64,000 nucleotides of DNA. It comes from CAJFUR01 sp904420575. Its GTDB lineage: Bacteria; Actinomycetota; Coriobacteriia; Coriobacteriales; Eggerthellaceae. Shown here piece by piece: positions 6,406 to 17,200 of this stretch (the first letter of the stretch is position 1; every line of letters starts with the position of its first letter). The stretch covers positions 2,108,001-2,172,000 of the forward strand of contig OZ221973.1 in assembly GCA_965119745.1 (NCBI GenBank), in the 5' to 3' direction. Below the pieces are notes generated by a model, which saw nothing but the letters and a program-made list of their open reading frames with translations, searched no databases and had not been told where the DNA came from. The position numbers and the translations under genes were made by a program.

Positions 6406-8536
6406 CTAGAAAGCGGGTGAGGCGGGTGCGGTAGAGGACGGTCAGTTTGTGCAGGGCGCGGGTGAGGGCCACGTAGAGCAGGTTGCGGTCGAAATCGGTG
6501 CAGTACTGCGCGTCGTCGGCGTCGAGCACGGCCACTTCGTCGAATTCGAGCCCTTCCGCCATGGTGACGGGCGCCAACGACACGCCGGCGGAGAACTCGG
6601 TGCTGTCCATCGTGATCACGTGGACGTCATGGCGGCGCGCCAGCAGTTCGCCGTACCTTTGCACGACGGCGTTCGACTTGTGGACGATGCCGAGCGTGCG
6701 CCGGCCGCTCGCCTGGAACGCGGCAATGACGCGGTCGAGCTCGTCCAGCACGCCTTGCGTGTCGCCGCAGGCGACGATGCGCGGCGCCTCGCCATGGCGG
6801 CGCACGGCCTGGATGCCGGCGATCGGCTTGACGCGGGCAGCCAGCTGGCTGATCTCGAAGGTGGAGCGGTAGCTGCGCATGAGGCGGTGGACCGTGGCGC
6901 CGCCGTAGATGCGCGCAAGCGCGTCGAGCGTCACGCCGTTCGCGGGATCGACCGCCTGGCCGATGTCGCCCAGGATGGTCTTCTCGCAGGGGAACAGGCG
7001 CGCGACCAGGCGGTGCTGGATGGGCGTGAGGTCCTGCATCTCGTCCACCACCAGGTGCTGCACGTCGGAGAAACGCTCCCATCCGTCGAAGGCGCTCTGG
7101 AAGAACGCCAACGCGCAGGCGTCTTCCCATTCCACCGTGTTCTTCGCGGGCAGATGCAGCATGCGCTCGTCGCCGGTGCGGCGTAGAAAGAGGCGGTAGA
7201 GGCCGAGTGCGTCCTTCGCGCGCAGCATGCCGGTCAGCTTCCGCTTCACTTCCGCCTTCTTGGGCAGGGCGAAGCGGCGCCCGATGCGCTTCGCGTGCAG
7301 TTCCACCATCACGTCGGCGGCCACGACCTCGATGCGCTCGGCGATGGGCAGGCTTTCGCAGCGTTGGAACCGCGCCTGCAGCCGCTCCTTTTCCACGACG
7401 TACGTGCCGAAGGCCAGGTCTTCGGCGACGAATGCCTCTGCTGCCGCCTGGTCGGCGAAGGCGGCCACGTCTTCGGCGAATCGCTCGGTTCCCTTGAAGC
7501 GGGCGCGCTTTTGCCAGGCGGCGTCGGCGTCGTCGATGGGGGAGCGCGGCCGATCGACGGAAACCACGCCTTTCAGCACCTCCGTCACGACGTCGCGCAG
7601 GCCGGTCTCCTGAATGGGCTCTTCCCCCAGTTCGGGCAACACGCCGGCAATGTAGTCTCCGAACACCTTGTTCGGCGACAGGACGGCGACCGACCGCGCA
7701 CTGAGCGATCCCTTGCGGCGGTAGAGCAGGTAGGCCACGCGGTGCAGGGCGATGGAGGTCTTGCCCGACCCGGCCACGCCCTGGATGACGAGCGTGTGCG
7801 TGGTTTCGTCCCGTATGACGGCGTTCTGCTCGCGCTGGATGGACGCGACGATGGTGCGCATGGCGTTGTCGGACGTTTTTCCCAGCTCGTAGCCGAGGAC
7901 CTCGTCGCGGATGGCCGAGCCGTCTTCGAACGCGGAGCGCAGGTTTCCGCCCTCGATGGAGAGGTGGCGCTTGCCGGCCAGCGTTCCGGTCCGGGTGCCG
8001 GCGGGCGCGTCGTAGGAAGCCGGGCCGGGCTCGAAGTCGTAGAACAGCGAGGCAACGGGGGAGCGCCAGTCGGAAACGACGGTGCCGTCGGCGTCGCCGA
8101 ACGAGAAGCGGCCGATGTAGGCGTCGAGGGTGGGGGCCTTGCCGTCTGTGGCTGCGTGACCGCGTGCTGCCGCGTCGCCCTCTGCGGTTGTGTCGCCGTC
8201 TGCGTGCGTCCCGGCGACTTGGGGCATGCTGCCTTCGCCGTCGGGAACGAAGCTCACGCGGGCGAAATAGGGGGAATCGGCCAGCTTCTCCAGGCGTTCG
8301 CGGGCGAGATGGGCCTGTTCGGCCTGCAGGTCGGCCTCGCACAAGAGGCGTTCGTGCTGCTGCATCTCCTGCGGGTCGATCTCTCCCCGGTTCGCCGACA
8401 GGTAGAACTTGGTCTCGCGGCGGGCGTCGTTCGTGCTTTCGCTCACGCGCGTCGCGCGTGCGAGCGCCTCGTGCACCTTGGCCAGCGTTGCGGCAAGGTT
8501 GCGTTCCTCCTCGCGGAACACCTCGGTGGAATCCAT
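6401..8536 (-). CDS. helD: HelD-like superfamily 1 helicase / RNA polymerase recycling factor
   Basis: A 711-aa UvrD/Rep-related ATPase. An N-terminal coiled-coil-like arm (residues 1-90) precedes the ATPase core. Walker A is GVAGSGKTSIALHR near residue 255, motif II is VVDEMQDLTP in the second half, and a C-terminal motif VALTRAL lies near the end. The coiled-coil plus split helicase layout fits HelD, which removes stalled RNA polymerase from DNA. A variable insertion rich in Ala, Asp, Gly and Thr lies near residues 105-130. I chose the ATG at 8536 over upstream options because GAGGGGAG lies six bases before it. It has no operon partner in the window. Confidence 0.85.
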   Translation of the reverse strand: MDSTEVFREEERNLAATLAKVHEALARATRVSESTNDARRETKFYLSANRGEIDPQEMQQHERLLCEADLQAEQAHLARERLEKLADSPYFARVSFVPDGEGSMPQVAGTHADGDTTAEGDAAARGHAATDGKAPTLDAYIGRFSFGDADGTVVSDWRSPVASLFYDFEPGPASYDAPAGTRTGTLAGKRHLSIEGGNLRSAFEDGSAIRDEVLGYELGKTSDNAMRTIVASIQREQNAVIRDETTHTLVIQGVAGSGKTSIALHRVAYLLYRRKGSLSARSVAVLSPNKVFGDYIAGVLPELGEEPIQETGLRDVVTEVLKGVVSVDRPRSPIDDADAAWQKRARFKGTERFAEDVAAFADQAAAEAFVAEDLAFGTYVVEKERLQARFQRCESLPIAERIEVVAADVMVELHAKRIGRRFALPKKAEVKRKLTGMLRAKDALGLYRLFLRRTGDERMLHLPAKNTVEWEDACALAFFQSAFDGWERFSDVQHLVVDEMQDLTPIQHRLVARLFPCEKTILGDIGQAVDPANGVTLDALARIYGGATVHRLMRSYRSTFEISQLAARVKPIAGIQAVRRHGEAPRIVACGDTQGVLDELDRVIAAFQASGRRTLGIVHKSNAVVQRYGELLARRHDVHVITMDSTEFSAGVSLAPVTMAEGLEFDEVAVLDADDAQYCTDFDRNLLYVALTRALHKLTVLYRTRLTRFLA

Positions 8537-8769
8537 GGGCATCTCCCCTCGATCGGCGCGACGTGGGCGCGCGGCTGCGTCGCCGCTGCTACATGCGTCG
8601 GCGTGAAACGGCATGCCGCCTGCATCCTGCGGCGCCGGGAAAGCAGGCGCCGTGCGGGCGGCAACCCTGTGAGTTGGCAGGGAAGATGAAACGCGGAAGA
8701 CCGAATGCTATCAGAAGACCGCCTTGCCTGCAAGCAAGAGTTGAGGATTGGAAGACGGTGGAGGAAACC

Positions 8770-11500
8770 CTACGGCAGGGAGAGGTACCTTCCGGTGATG
8801 CTTGCGGGGTTGGCGGCCACTTCTTCCGGGGTGCCGGTGGCGACGATGCGGCCGCCGGCCTCGCCGCCACCGGGGCCCAGGTCCACCACGTAGTCGGCGT
8901 TGGCGATCATGTCCAGGTCGTGTTCGATGACCACCACGGTCGCCCCGTGGTCGATGAGGCCCTGGAACACGCCGATGAGCTGCGCCACGTCCAGCGGGTG
9001 CAGGCCGATGGTGGGCTCGTCGAACACGAACACCGCCCCGGCCTGCGCGCGCCCCAGCTCGCTTGCCAGCTTCAGGCGCTGCGCCTCGCCGCCCGAGAGC
9101 GTGGGCGTGGCCTCGCCGAGCGTGAGATAGCCCAGTCCCAGCTCGCGCAGCGTTTCCAGCTTGCGCGCCACGCGCCGCTCTCCGGCGAGCGCGTCGGCCG
9201 CCTCGTCCACGGTGAAGGCCATGACCTGCGGCAGCGTGAGTTGGGCGCCGGAGAGCGCGGCATAGTGCACCTCGCTAGCCGCGGGCGCGTAGCGGGAGCC
9301 GCGGCACGCCTCGCATTCTATGTCCACGTCGGGCAGGAACTGCACGTCGAGCGATATCTGTCCCGTGCCGTCGCAGACGGGGCAGCGCAGCGAGCCCGTG
9401 TTGTACGAGAAGTCCTTGAGCGTCAGGCCGCGCTTTTGCGCCTCGGGGGCGGCGGCGAAGAGCCTGCGCAGGTCGTCTAGCACGTTCGAGTAGGTGGCCA
9501 CGGTGGAACGCACGTTCGCCCCGATGGGCGTGGCGTCGATGAGCCGCGCCTTGGTCACGTCCTCGGCGTCGAGTGCGCGCACATGGCTGGGCAGCGCCTC
9601 GCCGGCAAGCTGCGCCTCCAGGGCGGGCACCAGGCTTTCCAGCACGAGCGTGGTCTTGCCCGAGCCCGACACGCCCGTGACGGCCACCAGCCGGCCCATC
9701 GGCAGCTCCAGGTCGAGCGCATGCACCGTATGCAGGGGCGCGGTGGACAGGCGGATGGTCCCTTCGTCGAACAGGCGGGCGGCCGCCGTCCTCTCGCGCA
9801 CGAGGGCAGGCGCGCCTTTGCCCAAAAACGGGCCGATGAGCGAGGCGGGGTTCGTGCGCACGTCGTCCACGGCGCCCTGGCACACCACGGTGCCGCCGTC
9901 GCGCCCCGCGCCGGGACCCATCTCGACGATCCGGTCGGCCGCCCGCAGCATGCGCGCGTCGTGGTCCACCAGCACGACCGAGTTGCCATGGCCCAAAAGG
10001 TCGCGCGCGACGTCCAGCAGGCCGTCGATGTTGGAGGGGTGCAGCCCGATGGACGGCTCGTCCAGCACGTAGAGCACGCCCGTGGTGCGGTTGCGCACGG
10101 CACGCGCCAACTGCACGCGCTGGCGCTCGCCGGTGGAGAGCGTCGCGCCCGCGCGGTCGAGCGCGAGGTAGCCCAGCCCCAGTTCCATGAGGCGTTGTGC
10201 CGTGTGCAGGTACTGCTCGGCGATGGAGCTGGCCATGGGCGCAAGCGACGGGGGCAGCGTGGAGGGCACGGCGGCGACCCAGCGGACGGATTCCTCCAGC
10301 GTGAGCGCGGCCGCCTGCGGCAAGGTCTTGCCGGCCAGCGTGCAGGTGCGTGCGCGCTCGTTCAGGCGCGACCCGCCGCATGCGGGGCAGGGCCGCTCCA
10401 CGAGGAACTTCGACACGCGGGCGAGCCCCTTTTCGTCCTTGGCCTTGGCCAGCGCGTTCTCCACGGTATAGACGGCGTTGAAGTAGGTGAAGTCCAGTTC
10501 GGCGAACGTGTCGGTCTTCTTCGCCTTGTACAGGATGTGGCGCTTCTCGGCCGGCCCGTCGAAGACGATGCGGCGCTCTTCGGGCGTCAGCTCGCTGAAG
10601 GGCACGTCGGTGCGCACGCCCATCTCGCGCACCACGTCGGTCATGAGCGACCACATGAACTGGTTCCACGGCGCCACCGCGCCCTGTTCGATGGTCAGGC
10701 TCTCGTCGGGAACCAGCACGTCCCGGTTGACCTCGCGCACCGTGCCCGTGCCCGAGCAGGCGGGGCACGCCCCTTCGCCGTTGAACGCCAGCTGCTCCGC
10801 GCTAGGGCCGAAGAACTCCGCGCCGCATTCCGGACAGACGATCGGGCGCTCCGCCGCCACGTTGATGGTGGGCGGCACGGCGTGCCCGTTGGGGCAGCGG
10901 TGGCTACCCAGGCGCGAGAACATGAGGCGCAGGGAATTCAACAGCTCGGTCTGCGTCCCGAAGGTGGAGCGGATGCCCGGCACGGCGGGCCGCTGGTGCA
11001 GCGCGAGCGCGGCAGGGACGTATTCGACGCTTTCCACGTCCGCTGCGGCGGCCGAGGTCATGCGGCGGCGCGTGTAGGTGGAAAGCGCCTCCAGATAGCG
11101 CCGCGACCCTTCGGCGTACAGGATGCCCAGGGCGAGCGACGACTTGCCCGAGCCGGAAACGCCGGCGATGCCCACCAGCCGGTGCAGGGGCACGTCGAGG
11201 TCGATGCCGCGCAGGTTGTGCACGCGTGCGCCGCGGATCTCGATTGCGCGGGGAAGGTTGTCCAGGGTGCCGTTGGGGCCGCTGCCTTTGTCGCCGCTGC
11301 TGTAGCCGTCGCCGCTGCCGTTCTCGCCGTCATCGCCGTCATGCAGGCCATCGAGGCGCGCGCTGGAGCACGGCCTCGCCGTCGCCGCTGCCGACGCCGT
11401 CGATGCCGGCAGCCCGGAGGTCGCTGGCGCTTCGCCGCACTGGCGCCTCTCCTTCGCCTTCGCTGTCGCTTGCCGCTTCTTCGTGATGCTGCTGGGTCAT
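8770..11500 (-). pseudogene. uvrA: UvrA-like (UvrA2 class) ABC protein with N-terminal frame break
   Basis: Two ABC ATPase modules are intact from 11223 to 8770: GVSGSGKSSLA with LSTGERQRVQLARA, then GVSGSGKTTLV with LSGGEAQRLKLASE. CPxC-type zinc motifs lie between. The region that normally binds UvrB is short, which fits the UvrA2/drug-resistance class. The frame has no good start: the only GTG (11223) falls inside the conserved RGARVHNLRG segment and has no Shine-Dalgarno. Upstream, an ATG at 11500 opens another frame ending at 11339. A one-base deletion, or a two-base insertion, between 11497 and 11339 would join them into about 909 aa. Either a real frameshift or a sequence error; the ATPase body looks under selection. 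Confidence 0.8.
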
Positions 11501-11676
11501 GCCTTGCGTCCAATCCGACGGCCTGCGTCACGGAATACTCACTTGACTTGGATCCTGCTCCAAGGAGCAGAATGGATGCGTGCATGAGAACACGCCCTGA
11601 CGATGATAGCAGCCGTGCCGGGGTTTGTCCAAAGGCCGGCAAGACAAGGTAACCAAAGAAGAAAAGAAGGTGCACG

Positions 11677-12429
11677 ATGGTGAAGCAGACGGCAGGAAGG
11701 GACGCGCTGGGGCAGTTCGCCCCGAAGTTCGCGCAGATCAACGACGATGTGCTGTTCGGGGAGGTGTGGAACCGCGAGGACGCGCTCTCATTGCGAGACC
11801 GCAGCATGGTGACCGTGGTGGCGCTCATGGCGCAGGGGCTGGTGGACTCGTCGTTCCGCTACCATCTGGAAACCGCCAAGAAGAACGGCATCTCCAAGAC
11901 CGAGATCGCCGAGGTGCTCACGCACGCGGCCTTCTATGCCGGATGGCCGAAGGCGTGGGCGGCGTTCGCCATGGCTAAGGAGGTGTGGGCGGACGAGGTC
12001 GAGCCTGCGGACGGCGGAAAGGAAGCCTTCGAACGCGCGTCTCTGTTCCCGGTGGGCGAGCCCAACGACGCCTTCGCCACGTACTTCGACGGGCAGAGCT
12101 ATCTGGCGCCCGTCTCAACCGCCCAGGTGCCCATCTTCAACGTGACGTTCGAGCCGGGCTGCCGCAACCATTGGCACGTCCATCATGCCAAACAGGGCGG
12201 CGGGCAGCTGCTCGTGTGCGTGGGCGGACGCGGCTGGTACCAGGAATGGGGCCAGGCGCCGCGCGCGCTCTGTCCCGGCGACGTGGTCAACGTCCCCGAA
12301 GGCGTGAAGCACTGGCATGGCGCCGCGGCCGACAGCTGGTTCTCGCACCTGTCGGTGGAGGTCCCCGGCGAGGAAGCCTCCAACGAATGGCTGGAGCCGG
12401 TGGATCCGGAAGAGTACGCGAAGCTATAG
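11677..12429 (+). CDS. Carboxymuconolactone decarboxylase-like / cupin fusion protein
   Basis: A 250-aa two-domain enzyme. Residues 1-105 form an AhpD/CMD-like helical domain (LRDRSMVTVVALMAQG, then HLETAKKNGISKTEIAEVLTH). Residues 120-245 form a cupin with metal-ligand pattern NHWHVHHAKQGGGQ and a second motif VPEGVKHWHGA. The CMD half lacks the CxxC of AhpD, so a peroxidase-reducing role is unlikely. Such fusions are annotated as carboxymuconolactone decarboxylase or quercetin-dioxygenase-like, with substrate unknown. It starts at ATG 11677 after GAAGG. It is divergent from the uvrA-like gene and converges on nth with 20 bases between. Confidence 0.8.
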   Translation: MVKQTAGRDALGQFAPKFAQINDDVLFGEVWNREDALSLRDRSMVTVVALMAQGLVDSSFRYHLETAKKNGISKTEIAEVLTHAAFYAGWPKAWAAFAMAKEVWADEVEPADGGKEAFERASLFPVGEPNDAFATYFDGQSYLAPVSTAQVPIFNVTFEPGCRNHWHVHHAKQGGGQLLVCVGGRGWYQEWGQAPRALCPGDVVNVPEGVKHWHGAAADSWFSHLSVEVPGEEASNEWLEPVDPEEYAKL

Positions 12430-12449
12430 GCGGCCAGGCTTGGTTTCCG

Positions 12450-13106
12450 TCACTTCTTGCCGCAGCTGGGGCAGAGGTCGCACAGGAAGCATTCCTCGCA
12501 GCGCGGCCTGCGTGCGATGCACACCTCGCGGCCGAACAGCACCCACTGGTGGTTGATGGGCCCCCAGTACTCGCGCGGATACAGGTTCAGCAGGTCGACT
12601 TCGGTCTTCGACGGCGTGTCGGCGTTGCTGAACTTCAGCTTGTGCGCCACGCGGAACACGTGCGTGTCCACGGCGATGCCCTCCACGATGCCGAAGCCTT
12701 CGTTCAGCACGATGTTGGCGGTCTTGCGGCCCACGCCGGGAAGGCGCTGCAGCTCTTCCATGGTGCGCGGCACCTCGCCGCCGAACTCGCCCACCACCAT
12801 CTGCGCGCATTTGATGACGTTGGCGGCCTTCGTGCGGAAGAAGCCGATGGTGCGGATGATGTCCTCCACGTCGCGCACGTCGGCCTGCGCGAGGTCGGCG
12901 GGGGTGGGGTAGCGCTCCCAGAGCGTGGGGGTCACCTTGTTCACGGCCTTGTCGGTGGTCTGCGCCGACAGCAGCACGGCGATGGTCAGCCTGAACGGGT
13001 CGCCTTCGTAGACCAGGGCGCACTCCGCTTCGGGGTAGTGCACGTTCATGCGGTCCTCGACGGCTATGGCACGCTCGCGCTTCGCGGCTTTCGTCTCCCG
13101 TGGCAT
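12450..13106 (-). CDS. nth: Endonuclease III (base-excision repair)
   Basis: DNA glycosylase/AP lyase for oxidised pyrimidines. The helix-hairpin-helix LPGVGRKTAN carries catalytic Lys128, and the catalytic Asp147 lies in GIAVDTHV. The C-terminal [4Fe-4S] loop follows the classical spacing: C196, C203, C206 and C212. The protein is 218 aa, of normal length. I start at the ATG at 13106, seven bases after AAGGAG; the frame continues open upstream, but without a better start. It lies with ogt and mfd in a repair cluster, although each gene seems to have its own promoter. Confidence 0.95.
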   Translation of the reverse strand: MPRETKAAKRERAIAVEDRMNVHYPEAECALVYEGDPFRLTIAVLLSAQTTDKAVNKVTPTLWERYPTPADLAQADVRDVEDIIRTIGFFRTKAANVIKCAQMVVGEFGGEVPRTMEELQRLPGVGRKTANIVLNEGFGIVEGIAVDTHVFRVAHKLKFSNADTPSKTEVDLLNLYPREYWGPINHQWVLFGREVCIARRPRCEECFLCDLCPSCGKK

Positions 13107-13169
13107 GGGCTTTCTCCTTGCTTCGACGCAGGATCCGGTGTGGGCGGGTTGCCCTTGGCGATCGTGACC

Positions 13170-13178
13170 AGTATAGCA
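13170..13178 (-). promoter_or_regulatory. -10 element for nth
   Basis: Minus-strand TGCTATACT, a TATACT hexamer at 13175-13170 with an extended TG, about 60 bases upstream of the nth start. No convincing -35 is seen. Confidence 0.45.
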
Positions 13179-13375
13179 CGCGCCGAAGGGCGGGCGCGGG
13201 CATGTTGTCCCAGGGCCGACTTCAGGGCGGCTAGAAGCGGCCGGGCCGGGGCCGCAGGCGAGTGGCCGTGTATCGTCGCGGCGGCGCGAGAGGGAGCGCA
13301 AGCGAAGACGCGATGGCGAAAGAACGCAAGTGCGGCGCAGGGACTGACCTTGCGAGCCGCCCATGGCCGGGCGGC

Positions 13376-13912
13376 CTACAGCGCCGTGCCCTTCTTGGGG
13401 CGGTAGACCCTCGTCATGTCCATGCCCTCGTGTTCGAGCAGCCATATCTTCTTGTCGAGGCCTCCGGCGTACCCGGTGAGGCTTCCGTCGGAGCCCACGA
13501 CGCGGTGGCAGGGAATGACGATGGAGATGGGGTTGTGCCCCACGGCACCTCCCACGGCAAGGCTGGCCATGTGGTCGCGCCCCAGCTCGCGCGCCACCTG
13601 CTGGGCTATTGCGCCGTACGTGGTCACCTGCCCGTAGGGTATCTCGGTCAGGATGCGCCATACCTTCTGGCGAAACTCGCTGCCGATGGGCGCCAGGGGA
13701 AGGTCGGCGATGGCAGGCCGCTCTCCGGCGAAGTACGCGTCCAGCCATTCCTTCGCCGCCGCCAGCACGGGGGCGTCGCCTGGCTCCATGGCCTCGGGGA
13801 TGGTGCCGCCGTGGTATTTCTGCCCCTCTATCCACAGGCCGCGCAGGGCGTCGCCGTCGCTGCACAAGGTGATCTCGCCCACGGGCGAGGCATAGGTGGC
13901 CGAACGGTACAT
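13376..13912 (-). CDS. ogt: Methylated-DNA--protein-cysteine methyltransferase
   Basis: A 178-aa suicide repair protein that takes alkyl groups from O6-alkylguanine. The active-site motif IVIPCHRVV is complete with acceptor Cys135, preceded by the HTH/arginine-finger region and followed by GSLTGYAGG. The N-terminal domain has no Ada-type cysteines, so it is Ogt-like and not an adaptive regulator. The ATG at 13912 follows GAGGGG. The promoter region carries a 21-bp tandem duplication overlapping the predicted -10, suggesting a dedicated repressor or activator. Confidence 0.93.
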   Translation of the reverse strand: MYRSATYASPVGEITLCSDGDALRGLWIEGQKYHGGTIPEAMEPGDAPVLAAAKEWLDAYFAGERPAIADLPLAPIGSEFRQKVWRILTEIPYGQVTTYGAIAQQVARELGRDHMASLAVGGAVGHNPISIVIPCHRVVGSDGSLTGYAGGLDKKIWLLEHEGMDMTRVYRPKKGTAL

Positions 13913-13925
13913 GGCAGCCCCTCTC

Positions 13926-13967
13926 GAAATCCGTTGCCGACACGATGAAATCCGTTACCGATATGAT
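13926..13967 (-). promoter_or_regulatory. Two adjacent 21-bp direct repeats in ogt promoter
   Basis: Units 13926-13946 and 13947-13967 match at 18 of 21 positions and share the core GAAATCCGTTRCCGA. A 21-bp period places both on the same DNA face. They lie just downstream of, and overlapping, the predicted -10 box, as expected for operators of a repressor. Confidence 0.55.
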
Positions 13968-13990
13968 ACACTTGTTCGGGTATCTTGCAA
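13963..13990 (-). promoter_or_regulatory. Predicted ogt promoter
   Basis: Minus strand TTGCAA (13990-13985), 16-bp spacer, TATCAT (13968-13963). The initiation site would lie within the 21-bp tandem repeats. Confidence 0.45.
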
Positions 13991-14261
13991 CCCTCTTTTG
14001 GATATCGCCCGCCTTGTGCGGGATCGCCAGCGAGAGGGGATAAGGCGCGGCACGGAAAGGCCCCTGCCGGCGCAATGCGCGCGCCGCCGGCCGCCTGCTT
14101 CTTGCCCGCCAGCGTCTGCGGAGGTTTCGAAACGATGCCGAAGCGCCTCATGCCGGGTGGCGGCCATGTTCTATAATGTCGCCGGACGATCGTTGGGCGC
14201 ATCGTCCCGCTGCCTGCAAGCGCAGGCTTCGGGCATACGGCGCCAGGAAAGGTGGAGGCAC

Positions 14262-17200
14262 GTGCTCATAGATTCGCTTACGTTCGCGCTGGAGAAGTCG
14301 GGCTGCCTGGACGCGTTCTGGGGCAAGCTCGACGCGGGCGAGGACGCGACGTTGGGCGTGGCCGCGTCGGCGCGGCCGTTCCTGGTGGCCGCCCGTTTCG
14401 CGCACCGGCCCCAGGCCACGCTCGTCGTGGTGGCGGGCGAGGACGCGGCCGTGGCGTTCGCGCGCAACGTGGCGGCGTACGTGGGCGAGGAACGCGTTCT
14501 TCGCTTCCCCGAACGCACCGACTACCCTTTCGCCCCGAAGAAGGCCGATGCCGCGCAGGTGGCGTGGCGCATGGAGGCCGCCTGCGCGCTCGCCGAGGGG
14601 CGCCCCGTGGTCGTGGTGGCCAGCGCACGGGCGCTCCTGCGCCGGCTGCCGCCCGTTGCGTCAGGTGCGTGCGAGCCGCTTTCCCTGGTGGCAGGTTGCG
14701 AGCTGTTTGACATGCCCGGCGCGCGTGCCGGCGGCGTGCAGGAGTTCGAGGACGTGGCCCGCGCGCTCGAGCGGCGCGGGTATGCGAACACGGGCGAGCT
14801 GGACGGCCCCGGCACCTTCGCCGTGCGCGGCGGCACCATCGACGTGTTTCCCGGCAATCTGGTGTATCCGGTGCGGCTGGACTTCTTCGGCGACGAGCTG
14901 GACGAGATACGCCGCATCGTGCCCACCACGGGACAGACCATCGCCTCGCTCGCGGAGGTGGACGTGTACCCGGTCATGGAGTTCGCCTGCACGCCCGAGG
15001 CGCTGGCCTGCGCGCGCAAGAAGCTGGCGCGCCCTGCGCTCACGAACCCCGCCCTGCGCGACGTGCTGGAGAAGTTGGAGGGCGGCCTGCGCTTCGACGG
15101 CTCCGACGTGCTGCTTCCCTACCTGTACGACCAGACCGCGACGCTCGGGGACTACGCGCGCGCCAAGACGCTCTCGGCGGTGGTCGAGCCGCGCTCTCTC
15201 TTCGACGACGCGACGCACGCCTACGACGACCTGACGGGCCGCGCGAGGGGGACGAACGTGGCGTTGGCCGGGCTGTACGCCGAGCCTTCCGAACTGGCCT
15301 TCGGATCGGGCCAGCGCGCCACCTACGTGTCCATCATGCGCGTGGGCGGGTCGATGGACGACGAGCTGCCCGTGAAGCGCGTGGACGTGGCGGGGCATCC
15401 CGACAAGCTGTTCGGCAAGCTGCGCAGCCTGGTGGAGGGCGGCTACACCGTGGCGTTCAGCGCCCCGAACTTCCGCGCCCGCCAGGACATGAAGCTCGCG
15501 CTGGTGGACAACGGCATCCCCATCCAGGAAACGCTCGACGTGCTTGAAGGCGCCGAAGATCCCGCCCGAGACGTCGAGGGGGGACCCGAGGCTTCCTTGG
15601 ATGACAAGGCCTTTGCCAAGCGGCGCCTGCGGCGGGGGGTGGTCAACCTGGTGGACGTGGACATACCGCTGGGCATGGTCATCCCCAAGGCGAAGCTGGC
15701 GCTGGTGTCGCTGGCCGACACGCAGGGCGCGCACGCCGCCTCCCGCACGCGTCGGCGCGTGGACATCACCGAGATCACGTTTCCCTACCAGCCGGGCGAC
15801 TACGTGGTGCATGCGGCGCACGGCGTGGCCTACTTCAAGGAGCTCGTGCGGCGCGACGTGGACGGCACGGCGCGCGACTACCTGCTGCTTGAATACGCGG
15901 AAGGCGACAAGCTGTACGTGCCCGTGGAGCAGCTGGACCGCGTGACGCGCTACGTGGGCCCGGAAGGCGCCAGCCCCCGGCTCACGCGGCTGAACACCTC
16001 CGACTGGTCGCGGGCGCTCGGCAAGGCGCGCAAGGCCACGAAGAAGCTGGCGTTCGACCTGGTGGACGTCTATGCCCGCCGCGCGGCCACGCAAGGCTAC
16101 CGCTTCGGGCCGGACACGCCCTGGCAGCGGGAAATGGAAGAGGCCTTCCCCTATCAGGAAACGCCCGACCAGCTGGCGGCCATCGCCGACGTGAAGGCCG
16201 ACATGCAGTCCGCCCGCCCCATGGACCGCCTGGTGTGCGGCGACGTGGGTTTCGGGAAGACCGAGGTGGCCCTGCGCGCGGCGTTCAAGGCCACGCAGGA
16301 CGGCAAGCAGGTCATGGTGCTGTGTCCCACCACCATCCTGGCGCAGCAGCACTACACGAACTTCAAGGAGCGCTTCGAGCCCTTCGGCGTGCGCGTGGAG
16401 GTGCTCTCGCGCTTCCGCTCGCCTGCGCAGCAGGCCTGTGCCCTGCGCGGCTTCGCGGAAGGCGACGTGCACGTGCTGGTAGGCACGCACCGGCTGCTCT
16501 CGCGCGACGTGAACCCGCATGACCTGGGGCTCGTCGTCATCGACGAGGAACAGCGCTTCGGCGTGGGACACAAGGAGCAGCTGAAGAACCTGCGCGAGTC
16601 CATCGACGTGCTCACGCTTTCCGCAACGCCCATCCCGCGCACCATGCAGATGTCGCTTTCGGGCGTGCGCGACATGAGCCTCATCCTCACGCCGCCCGAC
16701 GCCCGGCGCGCCGTGGAGGTGCACGTGGGCGAGTGGGACCCCGACCTGGTGAGCGCCGCTATCCGGCGCGAGCTGGCGCGGGGCGGGCAGGTGTACTACG
16801 TGTCCAACCGGGTGCGCTCCATCGACGACGCGGTGCGGCGCGTGACCGCGGCCGCCGGCGAGGCTCGCGTGGGCGTGGCGCACGGCCAGATGGGCAAGGA
16901 AGAGCTGGAGCGCGTGATGGAGGACTTCAGTGCGGGCGAGCTGGACGTGCTGGTGGCCACCACCATCATCGAGAGCGGCATCGACAACCCGCACACCAAC
17001 ACGCTCATCATCGAGGACTCGCAGCGGCTGGGCCTGGCGCAGATGTACCAGCTGAAAGGCCGCGTGGGGCGCTCGTCCACGCAGGCGTACGCCTACTTCA
17101 TGTTCCCGGAGCACCTGAACCTGACCGAGGAGGCCGAGGCCCGCCTGACCGCACTGGGCGAGCACCAGGATTTGGGCAGCGGCATGCGCATCGCGATGCG

